Notes under the pieces: generated by a model
Told to the model about the DNA's origin: nothing
The model's input: the letters and a program-made list of their open reading frames with translations, nothing else
The model's database searches: none
Program-made: the position numbers and the translations under genes
In this document: one piece after another, positions 43,132-51,854 of the stretch
Position numbering within the stretch: position 1 is the first letter of the stretch
Layout of the letters: the number at the start of each line of letters is the position of its first letter
NCBI RefSeq assembly: GCF_900107195.1
Contig: NZ_FNPB01000006.1
Span: 161,513 to 225,512 of the forward strand
DNA: 64,000 nt
From: Halobellus clavatus
GTDB taxonomy: Archaea; Halobacteriota; Halobacteria; Halobacteriales; Haloferacaceae
Direction of reading: 5' to 3'

Positions 43132-44766
43132 GTGAACACGTGGGGACGGCGCGTCATCGGATACACCGTGTTTCTCGTGGCGGTGATGCTCCTGACAGCG
43201 CTGACTTATCAGTGGGGGATGCGAACGTACGAGGCAGATCCGGTCACGTTTCTCCACTCGCTTCAGGTCGTCGTCGAGATGTTCACGACGACTGGGTTCG
43301 GCGGCGACTCGCCGTGGACGAGTCCACAGATGAACGTCTTCATCACCGTGATGGATCTGGTGGGGATGGCGCTGCTGATCGGGACGCTCCCGGTTCTGGC
43401 GACGCCGTTTCTGGAGCGTGCCTTCTCGACGACCGTCCCGAAGGCCCTCGAAGATGCGCTCGAAGATCACATCGTCATCTGCTCGTACACGCCCCGGGTC
43501 GAGGCGCTCACCACCGAACTCGACTCCCAGGGCGTGCCGTACGTCATCGTCGAATCGGACCGAGCGCAGGCCACCGAACTGTACGAGGACGGGCGACGGG
43601 TGATTCTCGCCGACCCCGAATCGACGGAGGGGCTGACACGGGCGGGGTTGCCGGAGGCACAGGCGCTCGTCGCCGACGGCGACGATCAGGTGGATGCGAG
43701 TATCGTCCTCGCGGCGAAGGAAGTCGCCGAGGACGTCGAGGTCCTCAGTGTCGTCGAAGAACCGGAGCGGGCGAAATATCACCGGCTGGCCGGGGCCGAC
43801 CAGGTCCTCTCGCCGCGCTCGCTGCTCGGTGAGAGCCTCGCGGCCAAGGTGACGACGGCGCTGACCGCGGAGATCGACGAGGCGATCGAGATCAGCGACG
43901 ACTTAGAACTCGCCGAGGTGCCGGTCCACCACGGCAGTCCCCTCGTGGGGACGACCCTCGCCGACAGCGGGATCCGAGAAGAGACCGGTGTGAACGTGAT
44001 CGGCGCGTGGTTCCACGGGGAGTTCACGGCCCGACTCTCACCGGACGACGAACTGACTGCCGGAACGGTCCTGTTCGTCTCCGGCCGGTCCGAACAACTG
44101 GCCGAACTCCTCACTATGACCCGGGCCGGTCTCAGGCAGTTCGGCACCGGCCAGACGCTCATCGTGGGGCACGGACAGGTGGGGCGGACCATCGCGGGCG
44201 TGCTTGACGAAGCAGGTGCTCCCTACACGACGATCGACGACTCCGAGCAGTCGGGTGTCGACATCGTCGGCGACGCGACAGACCCCGAGACACTCAAGAG
44301 GGCCGGCATCAACGATGCCCGAACGGTGGTCCTCGCGCTCCCCGACGACACCACGACGGAGTTCGCGACGCTCGTGATCCGGGACCTGGCGCCCGAGATA
44401 GAGATCATCGCTCGCGTCGAAGAGGCCCCCAGCATTCCGAAGACGTTCCGCGCCGGTGGCGACTACGTCCTGTCGCTGGCGACGGTGACCGGGCGGATGA
44501 TCGCCTCGCGGGTGCTCCGGGACCGGGACGTGCTCTCGTTAGACCAGCAGATCGAGGTCATTCGAATGGAGGCGCCGAGGGCTGTCGGACAGACGGTCGG
44601 CAACGCCGACATCCGCGCCCGAACCGGGAGTACCATCGTCGCCATCGAACGCGACGCTGGCATCGTGACCGACGTCGGGCCGGACACCCGTATTCAGGCC
44701 GACGACCGACTGATCGTCGCCGGGACTGATCAGAGCGTCCGCGAGTTCGAGCGAGTGTTCGCGTAG
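43132..44766 (+). CDS. Two-TM potassium channel with two TrkA (RCK) modules
   Basis: 544 residues from a GTG at 43132. Two N-terminal membrane helices flank a pore loop with filter TTTGFGGDSPW, resembling K+-channel TVGYG-type selectivity sequences. The first RCK-N domain begins HIVICSYTPRVEALTTEL; a TrkA-C-like segment is near ELAEVPVHHGSPLVGTTL. The second Rossmann module has the classic GHGQVGRTIAG, then another TrkA-C end (RMEAPRAVGQTVGNADI). The filter is not a canonical GYG, so ion selectivity is an inference. Stands alone with its own promoter. Confidence 0.88.
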   Translation: MNTWGRRVIGYTVFLVAVMLLTALTYQWGMRTYEADPVTFLHSLQVVVEMFTTTGFGGDSPWTSPQMNVFITVMDLVGMALLIGTLPVLATPFLERAFSTTVPKALEDALEDHIVICSYTPRVEALTTELDSQGVPYVIVESDRAQATELYEDGRRVILADPESTEGLTRAGLPEAQALVADGDDQVDASIVLAAKEVAEDVEVLSVVEEPERAKYHRLAGADQVLSPRSLLGESLAAKVTTALTAEIDEAIEISDDLELAEVPVHHGSPLVGTTLADSGIREETGVNVIGAWFHGEFTARLSPDDELTAGTVLFVSGRSEQLAELLTMTRAGLRQFGTGQTLIVGHGQVGRTIAGVLDEAGAPYTTIDDSEQSGVDIVGDATDPETLKRAGINDARTVVLALPDDTTTEFATLVIRDLAPEIEIIARVEEAPSIPKTFRAGGDYVLSLATVTGRMIASRVLRDRDVLSLDQQIEVIRMEAPRAVGQTVGNADIRARTGSTIVAIERDAGIVTDVGPDTRIQADDRLIVAGTDQSVREFERVFA

Positions 44767-44826
44767 CCGACTGAGAGGTCGTCGGAGACGGATCCCTCCG
44801 GGACCTGGCACGTCGGAGCCGCCGCT

Positions 44827-45087
44827 CTAGTCCCGATTTCGGTACTCCTCGGGCGTGAACGTCTTCATCTCCAGGGCGTGGATATCGGTCGTCATCGCCT
44901 CTCCGAGCGCGTCGTAGACCATCTGGTGTTGCTCGACGAGGGTCTTATTCTCGAAGGCCGGTGAGACGACGACGGCCGCGAAGTGAGCGTCCTCGTGGTC
45001 CTCGTCGGGGACGCGCGGAAGCGTGACGCTGGCGTCGGCGTCTTCGATCCCCGCTTCGATCCGCTGCTCGACTTCCTCGGTGTCCAT
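44827..45087 (-). CDS. bolA: BolA-family protein
   Basis: 86 residues. The BolA fold is recognisable: HFAAVVVSPAFENKTLVEQH with the conserved F-x-G/N-K-x-L-V-x-x-H, followed by VYDALGEAMTTDIHALEMKT. BolA proteins work with monothiol glutaredoxins on iron-sulfur cluster trafficking; no glutaredoxin is nearby. The conserved His (VEQHQMVYD) is present. Start ATG at 45087, with a leaderless promoter at 45111-45116. Confidence 0.9.
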   Translation of the reverse strand: MDTEEVEQRIEAGIEDADASVTLPRVPDEDHEDAHFAAVVVSPAFENKTLVEQHQMVYDALGEAMTTDIHALEMKTFTPEEYRNRD

Positions 45088-45110
45088 ACTCGGTGTCGGT
45101 GACTCAGCGG

Positions 45111-45116
45111 CTTAAA
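45111..45116 (-). promoter_or_regulatory. TATA box of bolA
   Basis: Minus-strand TTTAAG, about 26 bases before the ATG at 45087, consistent with leaderless bolA transcription. Confidence 0.55.
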
Positions 45117-45386
45117 GTCCGCCGCTACCGATGCGAGAGGCTCTGGTCTCTCTCGGTCCTCACCGTCGCCCGCCAGCGGGCGTCGCTGCCGACTCTCAGT
45201 CCCCGTCCCGCTGCCGGGCTGCTGACCGCTGGCGTCTGTGGCCGCTGGACGATCACTGGGTCGCTGTGGGTTCTGGCGAACAGTCGGTCCCTCGATGTCC
45301 CGTCTCGCTCCCGCGCCGAGGTCCCGAACACCCGCTGTTCAGCGCGAGAGTCGCTCCTAGGTCACAGGGGGGCTGGCCGCCTCCCC

Positions 45387-45394
45387 GTATATAA
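45387..45394 (-). promoter_or_regulatory. Orphan TATA box
   Basis: Minus-strand TTATATAC (plus-strand GTATATAA) in GC-rich surroundings. It would start a transcript near 45365 running through the gene-free stretch toward bolA. On the plus strand it would only give an antisense transcript to the gene at 45414. Confidence 0.4.
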
Positions 45395-45413
45395 CCCTTC
45401 GTCGCGGAGTACG

Positions 45414-45737
45414 TCACATCTGGTACCGTCGTTCATCGTCGCGCTGGGGGTACTGGTCCTGCCCCGTCATCTCCTCGTAGGTCATCCCCGAGAGGTACTC
45501 GTCGTAGGTCACGTCGTAGGCTTGTCGGAGGTGGAAATCGAGTGTGCCGCGATCGACGGTCGTCTGGAACAACAGGTGCACCGCGCGCCGGAGGAGTTCG
45601 TCGGTGTCTTCGGTGCCGAACGCCGCTCCGAGCATCGCCAGTTCGTGTCGCGTCTCGCGGTCGAGCGAGACCGATTGCTCCTCGTCGATGTCGGTGTACG
45701 TCGATTCGACGTCGCCGGTGAGTTCGTCGAGGCTCAT
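45414..45737 (-). CDS. Haloarchaeal hypothetical protein
   Basis: 107 residues, acidic and soluble. The beginning MSLDELTGDVESTYTDIDEE and middle SLDRETRHELAMLGAAFGTE look like a ribbon-helix-helix or small helical protein, and the end is YEEMTGQDQYPQRDDERRY. The segment ELLRRAVHLLFQTTVDRGTL is a long helix. ATG at 45737 was preferred to 45764. Divergent from mutY. No family recognised. Confidence 0.6.
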   Translation of the reverse strand: MSLDELTGDVESTYTDIDEEQSVSLDRETRHELAMLGAAFGTEDTDELLRRAVHLLFQTTVDRGTLDFHLRQAYDVTYDEYLSGMTYEEMTGQDQYPQRDDERRYQM

Positions 45738-45877
45738 ACCCCGGTTCTCGGGTGGCGCGGGCAAACGGCTTTCGTCTCCGAACCGGTGCCCGCCCGCGCT
45801 GGCGACTCACTGCCTCGCGGGCCGGTTCTCGAATCGAGACCAGAACCCCCAAGCCCTGCCGGTCCGAGACACCGACG

Positions 45878-46819
45878 ATGACGGACGGTGACACCGGACG
45901 CGAGGAGGCTACCACGGATCCGCTCCCCGGGGAGGTCGCGGCGGTCCGGGAAGCCCTCGTGTCGTGGTACGAAGCAGACCACCGATCGTTCCCGTGGCGC
46001 GAGACCGAAGAGCCCTACGAGATCCTGGTCTCGGAGGTGATGAGCCAACAGACGCAACTCGACCGCGTCGTCGACGCCTGGGAGGACTTCCTGGATCGGT
46101 GGCCCACGGGTGCGGAGCTGGCGGCCGCCGACCGCGCCGACGTCGTCGCCTTCTGGAGCGATCACTCGCTCGGCTACAACAACCGTGCGAAGTACCTCCA
46201 CGAGGCGGCACAGCAGGTCCGCGAGGAGTACGACGGCGAGTTCCCCACCACGCCGGAGGAACTCGCCGAACTGATGGGCGTCGGCCCCTACACGGCGAAC
46301 GCAGTGGCGTCGTTCGCCTTCAACAACGGGGATGCCGTCGTCGACACGAACGTCAAGCGAGTCCTCTACCGCGCGTTCGAGATCCCGGACGACGACAGCG
46401 AATTCGAACGCGTCGCGGCCGAACTGCTGCCCGAGGGACAGTCCCGCGTCTGGAACAACGCGATCATGGAACTCGGTGGCGTCGCCTGCGGCAAGAACCC
46501 ACGCTGCGACGAAGCGGGCTGTCCGTGGCGTAAGTGGTGTCACGCGTACGCCACCGGTGATTTTACCGCCCCCGACGTGCCGACTCAGCCGGAGTTCGAG
46601 GGAAGCCGGCGACAGATGCGTGGTCGGGTGATCTCGACGCTGAAGGAGTACAACGAACTCGGGCTGGACGAGCTGGGGCCACGGGTACGGGTGGATTACG
46701 CCCCGGACGGAGAGTACGGCCGCGAGTGGCTCTCAGCGTTGCTCTCGGACCTCGCGGACGACGGACTCGTCACAGTGGCAGAGCGGGACGACACGACCGT
46801 CGCTCGGCTCCGGTCGTGA
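45878..46819 (+). CDS. mutY: A/G-specific adenine glycosylase (MutY), short archaeal form
   Basis: 313 residues. Catalytic Glu53 lies in VSEVMSQQTQ, the helix-hairpin-helix is LMGVGPYTANAVASF, and catalytic Asp156 lies in VVDTNVKRVL. The iron-sulfur loop has Cys204, 210, 215 and 221. It removes adenine mispaired with 8-oxoguanine. The C-terminal region (RVISTLKEYNELGLDEL and beyond) looks like a winged helix rather than the NUDIX-type domain that bacterial MutY uses to read 8-oxoG. ATG at 45878. Its stop abuts the convergent stop of the sulfurtransferase gene with no gap. Confidence 0.9.
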   Translation: MTDGDTGREEATTDPLPGEVAAVREALVSWYEADHRSFPWRETEEPYEILVSEVMSQQTQLDRVVDAWEDFLDRWPTGAELAAADRADVVAFWSDHSLGYNNRAKYLHEAAQQVREEYDGEFPTTPEELAELMGVGPYTANAVASFAFNNGDAVVDTNVKRVLYRAFEIPDDDSEFERVAAELLPEGQSRVWNNAIMELGGVACGKNPRCDEAGCPWRKWCHAYATGDFTAPDVPTQPEFEGSRRQMRGRVISTLKEYNELGLDELGPRVRVDYAPDGEYGREWLSALLSDLADDGLVTVAERDDTTVARLRS

Positions 46820-47740
46820 TCATTCGCTGACTTCGATCGGCACGCCGATCATATTCCCCCACTCGGTCCACGAACCGTCGTAGTTCCGGACGCGCTCGTA
46901 TCCGAGCAGTTCCTCCAAGACGAACCACGTGACCGACGAGCGCTCGCCGATCCGACAGTACACGATGATGTCGTCGTCGGGCGTGATTCCGCGTGAATCG
47001 TAGAGCGCGCGGAGTCTCGCTGGCGTCTTGAATCGACCGTCGGGACGAACGTTCTCTGCCCAGAAGACGTTCGTGGCACCGGGAACGTGCCCTCCGCGTC
47101 GGGCGCCCTCATCGATGCCCGGCGGCTTCACGATCTCGCCACGGAACTCTGCGGGGAGACGCACGTCGACGAACACTGTGTCAGTGTCGAGTGCGTCACG
47201 GACGTCGTCACGATACGCCCGCACACCCGGTCTGGCTGGCGGTTCGAGCGAGCGTTCGTACGCCACCGTCGGGGGCGTTACCGGATCTGCTGTGAGGGGA
47301 TAATCGTAGTCGACCCAGCACTGACGACCGCCGTCCATAATCCGAACGTCCTGGTGCCCGTAGTAGGTGAGTTGCCAGTAGAGATGGGCCGCGAACCAGT
47401 TCGAGTTGTCCCCGTAAACGACGACTGTTGTCTCTTCAGTGATGCCACAGGATTCAAGAAACGACCTCATCTCCTGGGGACTGAGGATGTCGTGGGCATC
47501 CGCCGACCGAAGATCCTCCCGCCAGTCGACAGAGACGGCACCAGGGGCGTGGCCGGCCTCGTAGAACGCGGTGTTCACGTCGACTTCGAGTAGCCTCATA
47601 TCGGTTCCTTCGGAGGCCAACTGGTCTACCCGTGACTCGACCCACGCCGGACTGACGAGTACGTCAGTCGGGTACTCTGGTTCGGGCGGGCCGTCTGTCT
47701 CCACCCGGTTCTCGCCATTGCGGTTATGATCTGTCGTCAT
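46820..47740 (-). CDS. Thiosulfate sulfurtransferase (two-domain rhodanese)
   Basis: 306 residues. Two rhodanese domains; the second has the intact active loop IIVYCRIGERSSVTW with Cys262 and the arginine that favours thiosulfate. First domain: LLEVDVNTAFYEAGHAPGAV, with Gly in the Cys position, as usual. No signal peptide, so cytoplasmic, in contrast to the lipoprotein at 31240. The start ATG overlaps the upstream regulator stop by 4 bases (ATGA), forming a two-gene operon. Convergent with mutY. Confidence 0.92.
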   Translation of the reverse strand: MTTDHNRNGENRVETDGPPEPEYPTDVLVSPAWVESRVDQLASEGTDMRLLEVDVNTAFYEAGHAPGAVSVDWREDLRSADAHDILSPQEMRSFLESCGITEETTVVVYGDNSNWFAAHLYWQLTYYGHQDVRIMDGGRQCWVDYDYPLTADPVTPPTVAYERSLEPPARPGVRAYRDDVRDALDTDTVFVDVRLPAEFRGEIVKPPGIDEGARRGGHVPGATNVFWAENVRPDGRFKTPARLRALYDSRGITPDDDIIVYCRIGERSSVTWFVLEELLGYERVRNYDGSWTEWGNMIGVPIEVSE

Positions 47741-48456
47741 AGTTGTCTGTCCGCGAATCGTTTGGCTAACTCTGCGGTCGCGCGTCGGAGGCGGTACGAC
47801 ACCGTCGACCGTGGAAGCTCCACCTCGTCGGCAAGTTCGTCGAGCGTCACCTCCCGCGGCGTCTCGAAGTAGCCGCGTTCGACGGCGACCAACAGTATCT
47901 CGCGTTGTTCGGCACGGATGTTGGCCTGCGGTAAGAGGCTACTCTCCCAGGAGTCCACCTCGGTCAAGTGTTCGAAGGAGAACGAGAGTCCGTCACCGAG
48001 TTTCGCAGATATCGTGTCGTACAGGTGGCCGACCTTCGAGTCGTCCTGCAGTAACACACGCCACCGGACCGTATTTCCCGTCCGGGTCTGTTCGAAGAGT
48101 ACGCCACTGTCCAGGTACTTCGCAACAATGAGCGGGACGGCCTCGCAGAAGTCCACATCGGACACGTACGTGTAGACGATCCGCTGCCGTTGCTCGTTAG
48201 TCAAGAGGCTCGTGGCTCGGGTGGGATCGCACTCGCGGTCGTTGATCGACTCTCGATCAACCGATTTGTCGAAGAGCAGGGTGTCGATGGCTTCGAGGTC
48301 GTCCGGATCGCCCGTCACCGACTCGAGTGTCCACAGTTCAACGGGATCGAGACACGAGTGAATCGCTTCCGATCGGAGGGATTCGCGATCGATGAACAGG
48401 TCGACAAACTCGTCGACACCGGCGTCGTACGTGATTTCGAAGCTGAAATCGTACAT
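47737..48456 (-). CDS. Bacterio-opsin activator (HTH-10) type transcriptional regulator
   Basis: 239 residues. The C-terminal helix-turn-helix is typical: LLVAVERGYFETPREVTLDE then LADEVELPRSTVSYRLRRAT. The N-terminal half is the usual sensor-like domain of Bat-related regulators with YVSDVDFCEAVPLIVAKY. ATG at 48456 begins MYDFSFEITYDAGVDEF, matching the family; an earlier Met at 48519 would add a non-acidic 21-residue extension. The stop overlaps the sulfurtransferase start, so it probably controls that gene and perhaps the adjacent bd oxidase. Effector unknown. Confidence 0.85.
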   Translation of the reverse strand: MYDFSFEITYDAGVDEFVDLFIDRESLRSEAIHSCLDPVELWTLESVTGDPDDLEAIDTLLFDKSVDRESINDRECDPTRATSLLTNEQRQRIVYTYVSDVDFCEAVPLIVAKYLDSGVLFEQTRTGNTVRWRVLLQDDSKVGHLYDTISAKLGDGLSFSFEHLTEVDSWESSLLPQANIRAEQREILLVAVERGYFETPREVTLDELADEVELPRSTVSYRLRRATAELAKRFADRQL

Positions 48457-48612
48457 CGGGGACTGGACTGATCTATCGGTTACTGTTGAGTGAATCGGTT
48501 GTGTTCGTGCTGTGCTCATCCCGGAAACCTGGGTGTCTGTCTCCGACGGAGCGGACCGGTTGGATCTCGACAACATTGACGATATGGGTCCATCCTACTT
48601 ATCTCGTCCTGT

Positions 48613-48843
48613 ATGGTCCTACAGAGTTCGGCCGAGCAGGGACGAGAGACACTGCGAGACGGTCTGTTGATCCCCGCCATCGTCGCACTCGGCGCCGGGA
48701 TCGGAGGGATCGTCTTCGGACTTTCCCACGACGACATCGTCACTGCACTCGGGGCGCTGTTGTTCGTTCCGAGTGCGCTGTTGTTGTTCGGGATCGTCGC
48801 CACGAGACACGGCATCGGGCCGTTTACTGCATCGCGACGCTGA
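48613..48843 (+). CDS. Small two-helix membrane protein
   Basis: 76 residues with helices LLIPAIVALGAGIGGIVFGL and ALGALLFVPSALLLFGIVA. ATG at 48613, with a TATA-like CTACTTATCT about 15-20 bases before it. Divergent from the Bat-type regulator and lies between it and the bd oxidase genes. Function unknown. Confidence 0.6.
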   Translation: MVLQSSAEQGRETLRDGLLIPAIVALGAGIGGIVFGLSHDDIVTALGALLFVPSALLLFGIVATRHGIGPFTASRR

Positions 48844-48970
48844 TCGAACCGGCCGCTACTTGGCGGCCACCATCGCGACTGGAGTACCGGCGTATCGTAT
48901 TCGGACTCTTCGCGGCAGATCCGGCCCGGAAGGCGACAGGAGCGGACGGCAGTGTCGATCTGGGACGTAG

Positions 48971-49210
48971 TCACGAGTCTCCTCGGGTCCGGGTCGCGAT
49001 CAGACGGTCGACGTTGTACAGCAGCACTGCGACCGACGCGAGGATCGTTCCGAGATAGATGAGGAGTTGCGGCGGTCCCGACGCGACCCCGCCGAGTGCG
49101 GCGCCAGCGAAGCCGGCGACCAGGAGTTCCGCCCACGTGATCAGGACGCGCGAGAGCAACCGCGTGTTGGCTCGTGGTTCGCGTTCCGACAGCCCTGAAT
49201 CGGCATTCAT
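48971..49210 (-). CDS. Small membrane protein of the cyd operon
   Basis: 79 residues with two helices (LLVAGFAGAALGGVASG and LIYLGTILASVAVLLYNV) and a basic C-terminus. The ATG at 49210 lies one base from the cydB stop, so the gene is third in the cydA-cydB operon. Bacterial bd oxidases need small subunits such as CydX; a comparable accessory role is possible but the sequence is not a CydX homologue. Confidence 0.65.
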   Translation of the reverse strand: MNADSGLSEREPRANTRLLSRVLITWAELLVAGFAGAALGGVASGPPQLLIYLGTILASVAVLLYNVDRLIATRTRGDS

Positions 49211-49211
49211 C

Positions 49212-50213
49212 TCAGTACGCCTCCCCGCCGGTGATCGGCCCGCTGAACGCGGAGTACAGGACGACGAAGTACGTCACTACCAGTGGGAGCAACAGCGCGG
49301 TGCCGATCGACATCAGATTCAGTGGGAGCGTCGATACGATCGCCTCCTCGACGGTCAGCCCCGCTGCCGGATCGATACGCGGATACATCAGCACCGCGAC
49401 GAGCGCCACCAACCCGTACGTCAGCCCCGCGGCCGAGGCGAGTGCGGCCAGGTTTGCGCCCCGTCGGATTGCGATGGCGTATCCCCCCGCAAGTGCGACG
49501 GAGGCAGCGACTAGAACGAGTACCGGGATCGATAGGAACGCGTTGACCCCGCTGGGAAGACTGGCCGCGAGGACTCCCAGACTGCTGACGGTCAAGATGA
49601 GGTACATTACGACGGCGGTAATCCCGATCCGTTTGACTGACTGCGGGAGAGCTCTCGCGGCTTTGACTCGCAGGAACGCCGCCCCCGACGCGATAGTCAG
49701 GGCTGTGACGGTTCCGCCGACGACGACGCCGACGAGGGTTAACGACCGGGGACTCCCGACGAGCCAGTTCCCCGCGAACGCGCCGAGGAGGAAGGGCGCG
49801 AGCACGCTGCCGACGACGAAGGACCGCCCCCACCAGCGTTGCCAGCGCTCGTCGTGGCGTTGTTCGTACATTTCCGGGGCGAGGCCGCGGAGGATGAGCG
49901 CGCCGAGAATGCCGAACATAAGCAGGTAATGACGACTGAAGAGGCCAGCATAGACCGCCGGGAACGCGGCGAACAGCGCGCCACCGAAGACGACCAGCCA
50001 CACTTCGTTCCCGTCCCAGAACGGACCGATCGCTGACAGGACCGTCTCCCGCGCCTGCGTATCGTCCAGTGTCGCGAAGATGGCGCCAGCGCCGAAATCG
50101 AACCCATCAAGGAACAGGAACGTTCCCAGAAGCGCAAACACGAGCGCGTACCAGAGTTCTGGAAGCGGAAGGCCGAACAGTGGATTCGCGGTGAGCGACT
50201 CGACGCTAATCAT
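49212..50213 (-). CDS. cydB: Cytochrome bd quinol oxidase subunit II
   Basis: 333 residues, about eight or nine membrane helices. Conserved CydB features: LFLDGFDFGAGAIFATLDD near the start, then GPFWDGNEVWLVVFGGALFA and FPAVYAGLFSRHYLL. The end is the expected FVVLYSAFSGPITGGEAY. CydB supports the haem-containing CydA in oxygen reduction by quinol. Start ATG at 50213 overlaps the cydA stop by 8 bases. Confidence 0.92.
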   Translation of the reverse strand: MISVESLTANPLFGLPLPELWYALVFALLGTFLFLDGFDFGAGAIFATLDDTQARETVLSAIGPFWDGNEVWLVVFGGALFAAFPAVYAGLFSRHYLLMFGILGALILRGLAPEMYEQRHDERWQRWWGRSFVVGSVLAPFLLGAFAGNWLVGSPRSLTLVGVVVGGTVTALTIASGAAFLRVKAARALPQSVKRIGITAVVMYLILTVSSLGVLAASLPSGVNAFLSIPVLVLVAASVALAGGYAIAIRRGANLAALASAAGLTYGLVALVAVLMYPRIDPAAGLTVEEAIVSTLPLNLMSIGTALLLPLVVTYFVVLYSAFSGPITGGEAY

Positions 50214-51642
50214 CTCCGACGACCCCCTGCGACGGCGTTTCCTGTTCGGGTTGACGGTTTTGAGTCGAATTCAACTCCTCTTCGCCGGGCGGTCCGCTGC
50301 GGATAATCCGGGCAACGACGTACGTGTACAGCGCGAGAATCGTCGCGTGCACGCCGACGAATCCGACCAGCGTGGTCAGCGCTTCGGCCCCGGTGAGACC
50401 GGGCGAGACGCCCGCGCTGGTCTTGAGGATTCCCTGTATCACCCAGGGCTGTCTGCCGACCTCAGTGACGACCCAGCCGAGTTCGACCGCGAGGATCCCC
50501 AGCACGCTAGAGGCCATCAGTGCTTTGTGCAGTAACCCATCCTCGAACAGGTCGCCGGTGTACCACCGGTAGCCGCCCCAGAACGCGAGCACGATGAACC
50601 AGAAGCCCATGCCGACCATCGCACGGAACGACCAAAACACGATGGCGACAGGCGGTGCTGCCGATTCGAAGGAGTTCAGCCCGCGTATTTCGGCGGTCGG
50701 ATCTCCTCCGCTGGCGAGCCACGACGCGCCTCCGGGGATCCCGATCCCGAACAACTCCTTAGCGCGGGGGTCGGTGAGTTGGCTCAAGTCCGTTGGGATT
50801 GCGAAGATGTACTCAGGCACGTACCCCTCAGTGTCCCAGACCGCTTCCATTGCGGCGAACTTCTGCGGTTGGGTTTCGTAGACGTGACGCGCGTACAGGT
50901 CTCCGTGAACCGCCTGGAGCGGGGCGGTGATCAACAGGGCGACGAGCGCGATTTTGAGCGTCTTCTCCCAGAATTCGACGTTTTCGACAGCGTAGCCCCA
51001 GACGTGGTGTCGGTAGACGTAGTACGCCGCGACACCGGCCATAAACAGGGCGACTGACTCGACAGCGGCGTTCTGCATATGCACGAACATATAGGGGAAC
51101 CGCGGGTTCAGATACGCCGCGATGGGATCGACGAGGTGGATGACCGTCTGGCCGTTCTCGGTGGCAATCTCGTAGCCTTGAGGCGTCTGCATCCACGAGT
51201 TCGCGATGAGGATCCAGACGGCTGAGAGCCACGTCCCCAGACCGACGGCGACGCTGGAGACGAGGTACAATCGGTCTGAGACGCGTTCGCGACCGAAAAC
51301 GAAGATTCCGAGGAACGTCGCTTCGAGCATAAACGCCATCATCCCCTCGACGGCCAGCGGACCCCCGAACAGTTCGCCTGCGGCCGTCGAAAACGCCGCG
51401 AAGTTCGTCCCAAACTCGAACTCGAGGACGATGCCCGTGACGGTCCCAACGACGAACGAGATAGCGAAAATCTTGGTCCAGAACCGACGCAACTGTTCGT
51501 ACACGGGAGCACCGCCCCGAATGTCCCGCCACGTGAAGTAGATGAGGAAGGGAGCGAGCCCCATACTCATTACCGGGAAGATGATGTGGACAATCGTCGT
51601 CAGGGCGAACTGGAGTCTGCTTGCGATGATTGGGTCGAGCAT
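50206..51642 (-). CDS. cydA: Cytochrome bd quinol oxidase subunit I
   Basis: 478 residues, nine-helix CydA. Histidine and methionine haem ligands are in the expected regions: LTTIVHIIFPVMSMGLAPF at the start, and EVGRQPWVIQG, the hallmark GRQPW motif near helix 8. The Q-loop between helices 6 and 7 is short. It reduces O2 to water with high affinity and is often resistant to sulfide and nitric oxide, which may matter because sulfur genes flank it. Start ATG 51642; the downstream gene overlaps it by 8 bases. Confidence 0.93.
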   Translation of the reverse strand: MLDPIIASRLQFALTTIVHIIFPVMSMGLAPFLIYFTWRDIRGGAPVYEQLRRFWTKIFAISFVVGTVTGIVLEFEFGTNFAAFSTAAGELFGGPLAVEGMMAFMLEATFLGIFVFGRERVSDRLYLVSSVAVGLGTWLSAVWILIANSWMQTPQGYEIATENGQTVIHLVDPIAAYLNPRFPYMFVHMQNAAVESVALFMAGVAAYYVYRHHVWGYAVENVEFWEKTLKIALVALLITAPLQAVHGDLYARHVYETQPQKFAAMEAVWDTEGYVPEYIFAIPTDLSQLTDPRAKELFGIGIPGGASWLASGGDPTAEIRGLNSFESAAPPVAIVFWSFRAMVGMGFWFIVLAFWGGYRWYTGDLFEDGLLHKALMASSVLGILAVELGWVVTEVGRQPWVIQGILKTSAGVSPGLTGAEALTTLVGFVGVHATILALYTYVVARIIRSGPPGEEELNSTQNRQPEQETPSQGVVGDD

Positions 51643-51854
51643 TGTGTGCGTCGTGAGAGCGGTGTGTCGGTCCTCTGGCTGTACTGGCTCAGTCCGCTAC
51701 GTACGTCGCAGATACGCAGTTTACGGAGTTAACCTCGTGTTTGGCACAGGACAACCACGGCGAGGTCGCGTGAGAACGGAACGTGTGACCGCGGAGCAAG
51801 TCCTTGTCCTGCGCCAACTGATCACTTTGGGATCCGAGAGCACTACGTGCGGCT

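Larger units (their letters stand above)
45088..45413. other. 326-base gene-free stretch with an orphan promoter
   Basis: Between bolA and the gene ending at 45414. The bolA promoter occupies its left end. A strong TATA sequence (45387-45394) on the minus strand has no protein start within range, as bolA has its own promoter. The stretch between (about 45120-45365) contains several short inverted repeats, including GCCCGC/GCGGGC near 45168-45181 and CGAGAG/CTCTCG around 45135-45156. A structured RNA is possible; open frames there have Arg/Ser-rich shadow composition. No known RNA family was recognised. Confidence 0.5.

Noticed and set aside
45088..45413. SRP (7S) RNA or RNase P RNA
   Set aside because: The conserved GGAAGG-type helix 8 loop of SRP RNA and the conserved cores of RNase P RNA are not present.
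45093..45881. Long open frame of 262 residues
   Set aside because: Runs antisense through the gene at 45414-45737 and has shadow composition (Arg/Ser/Leu-rich).
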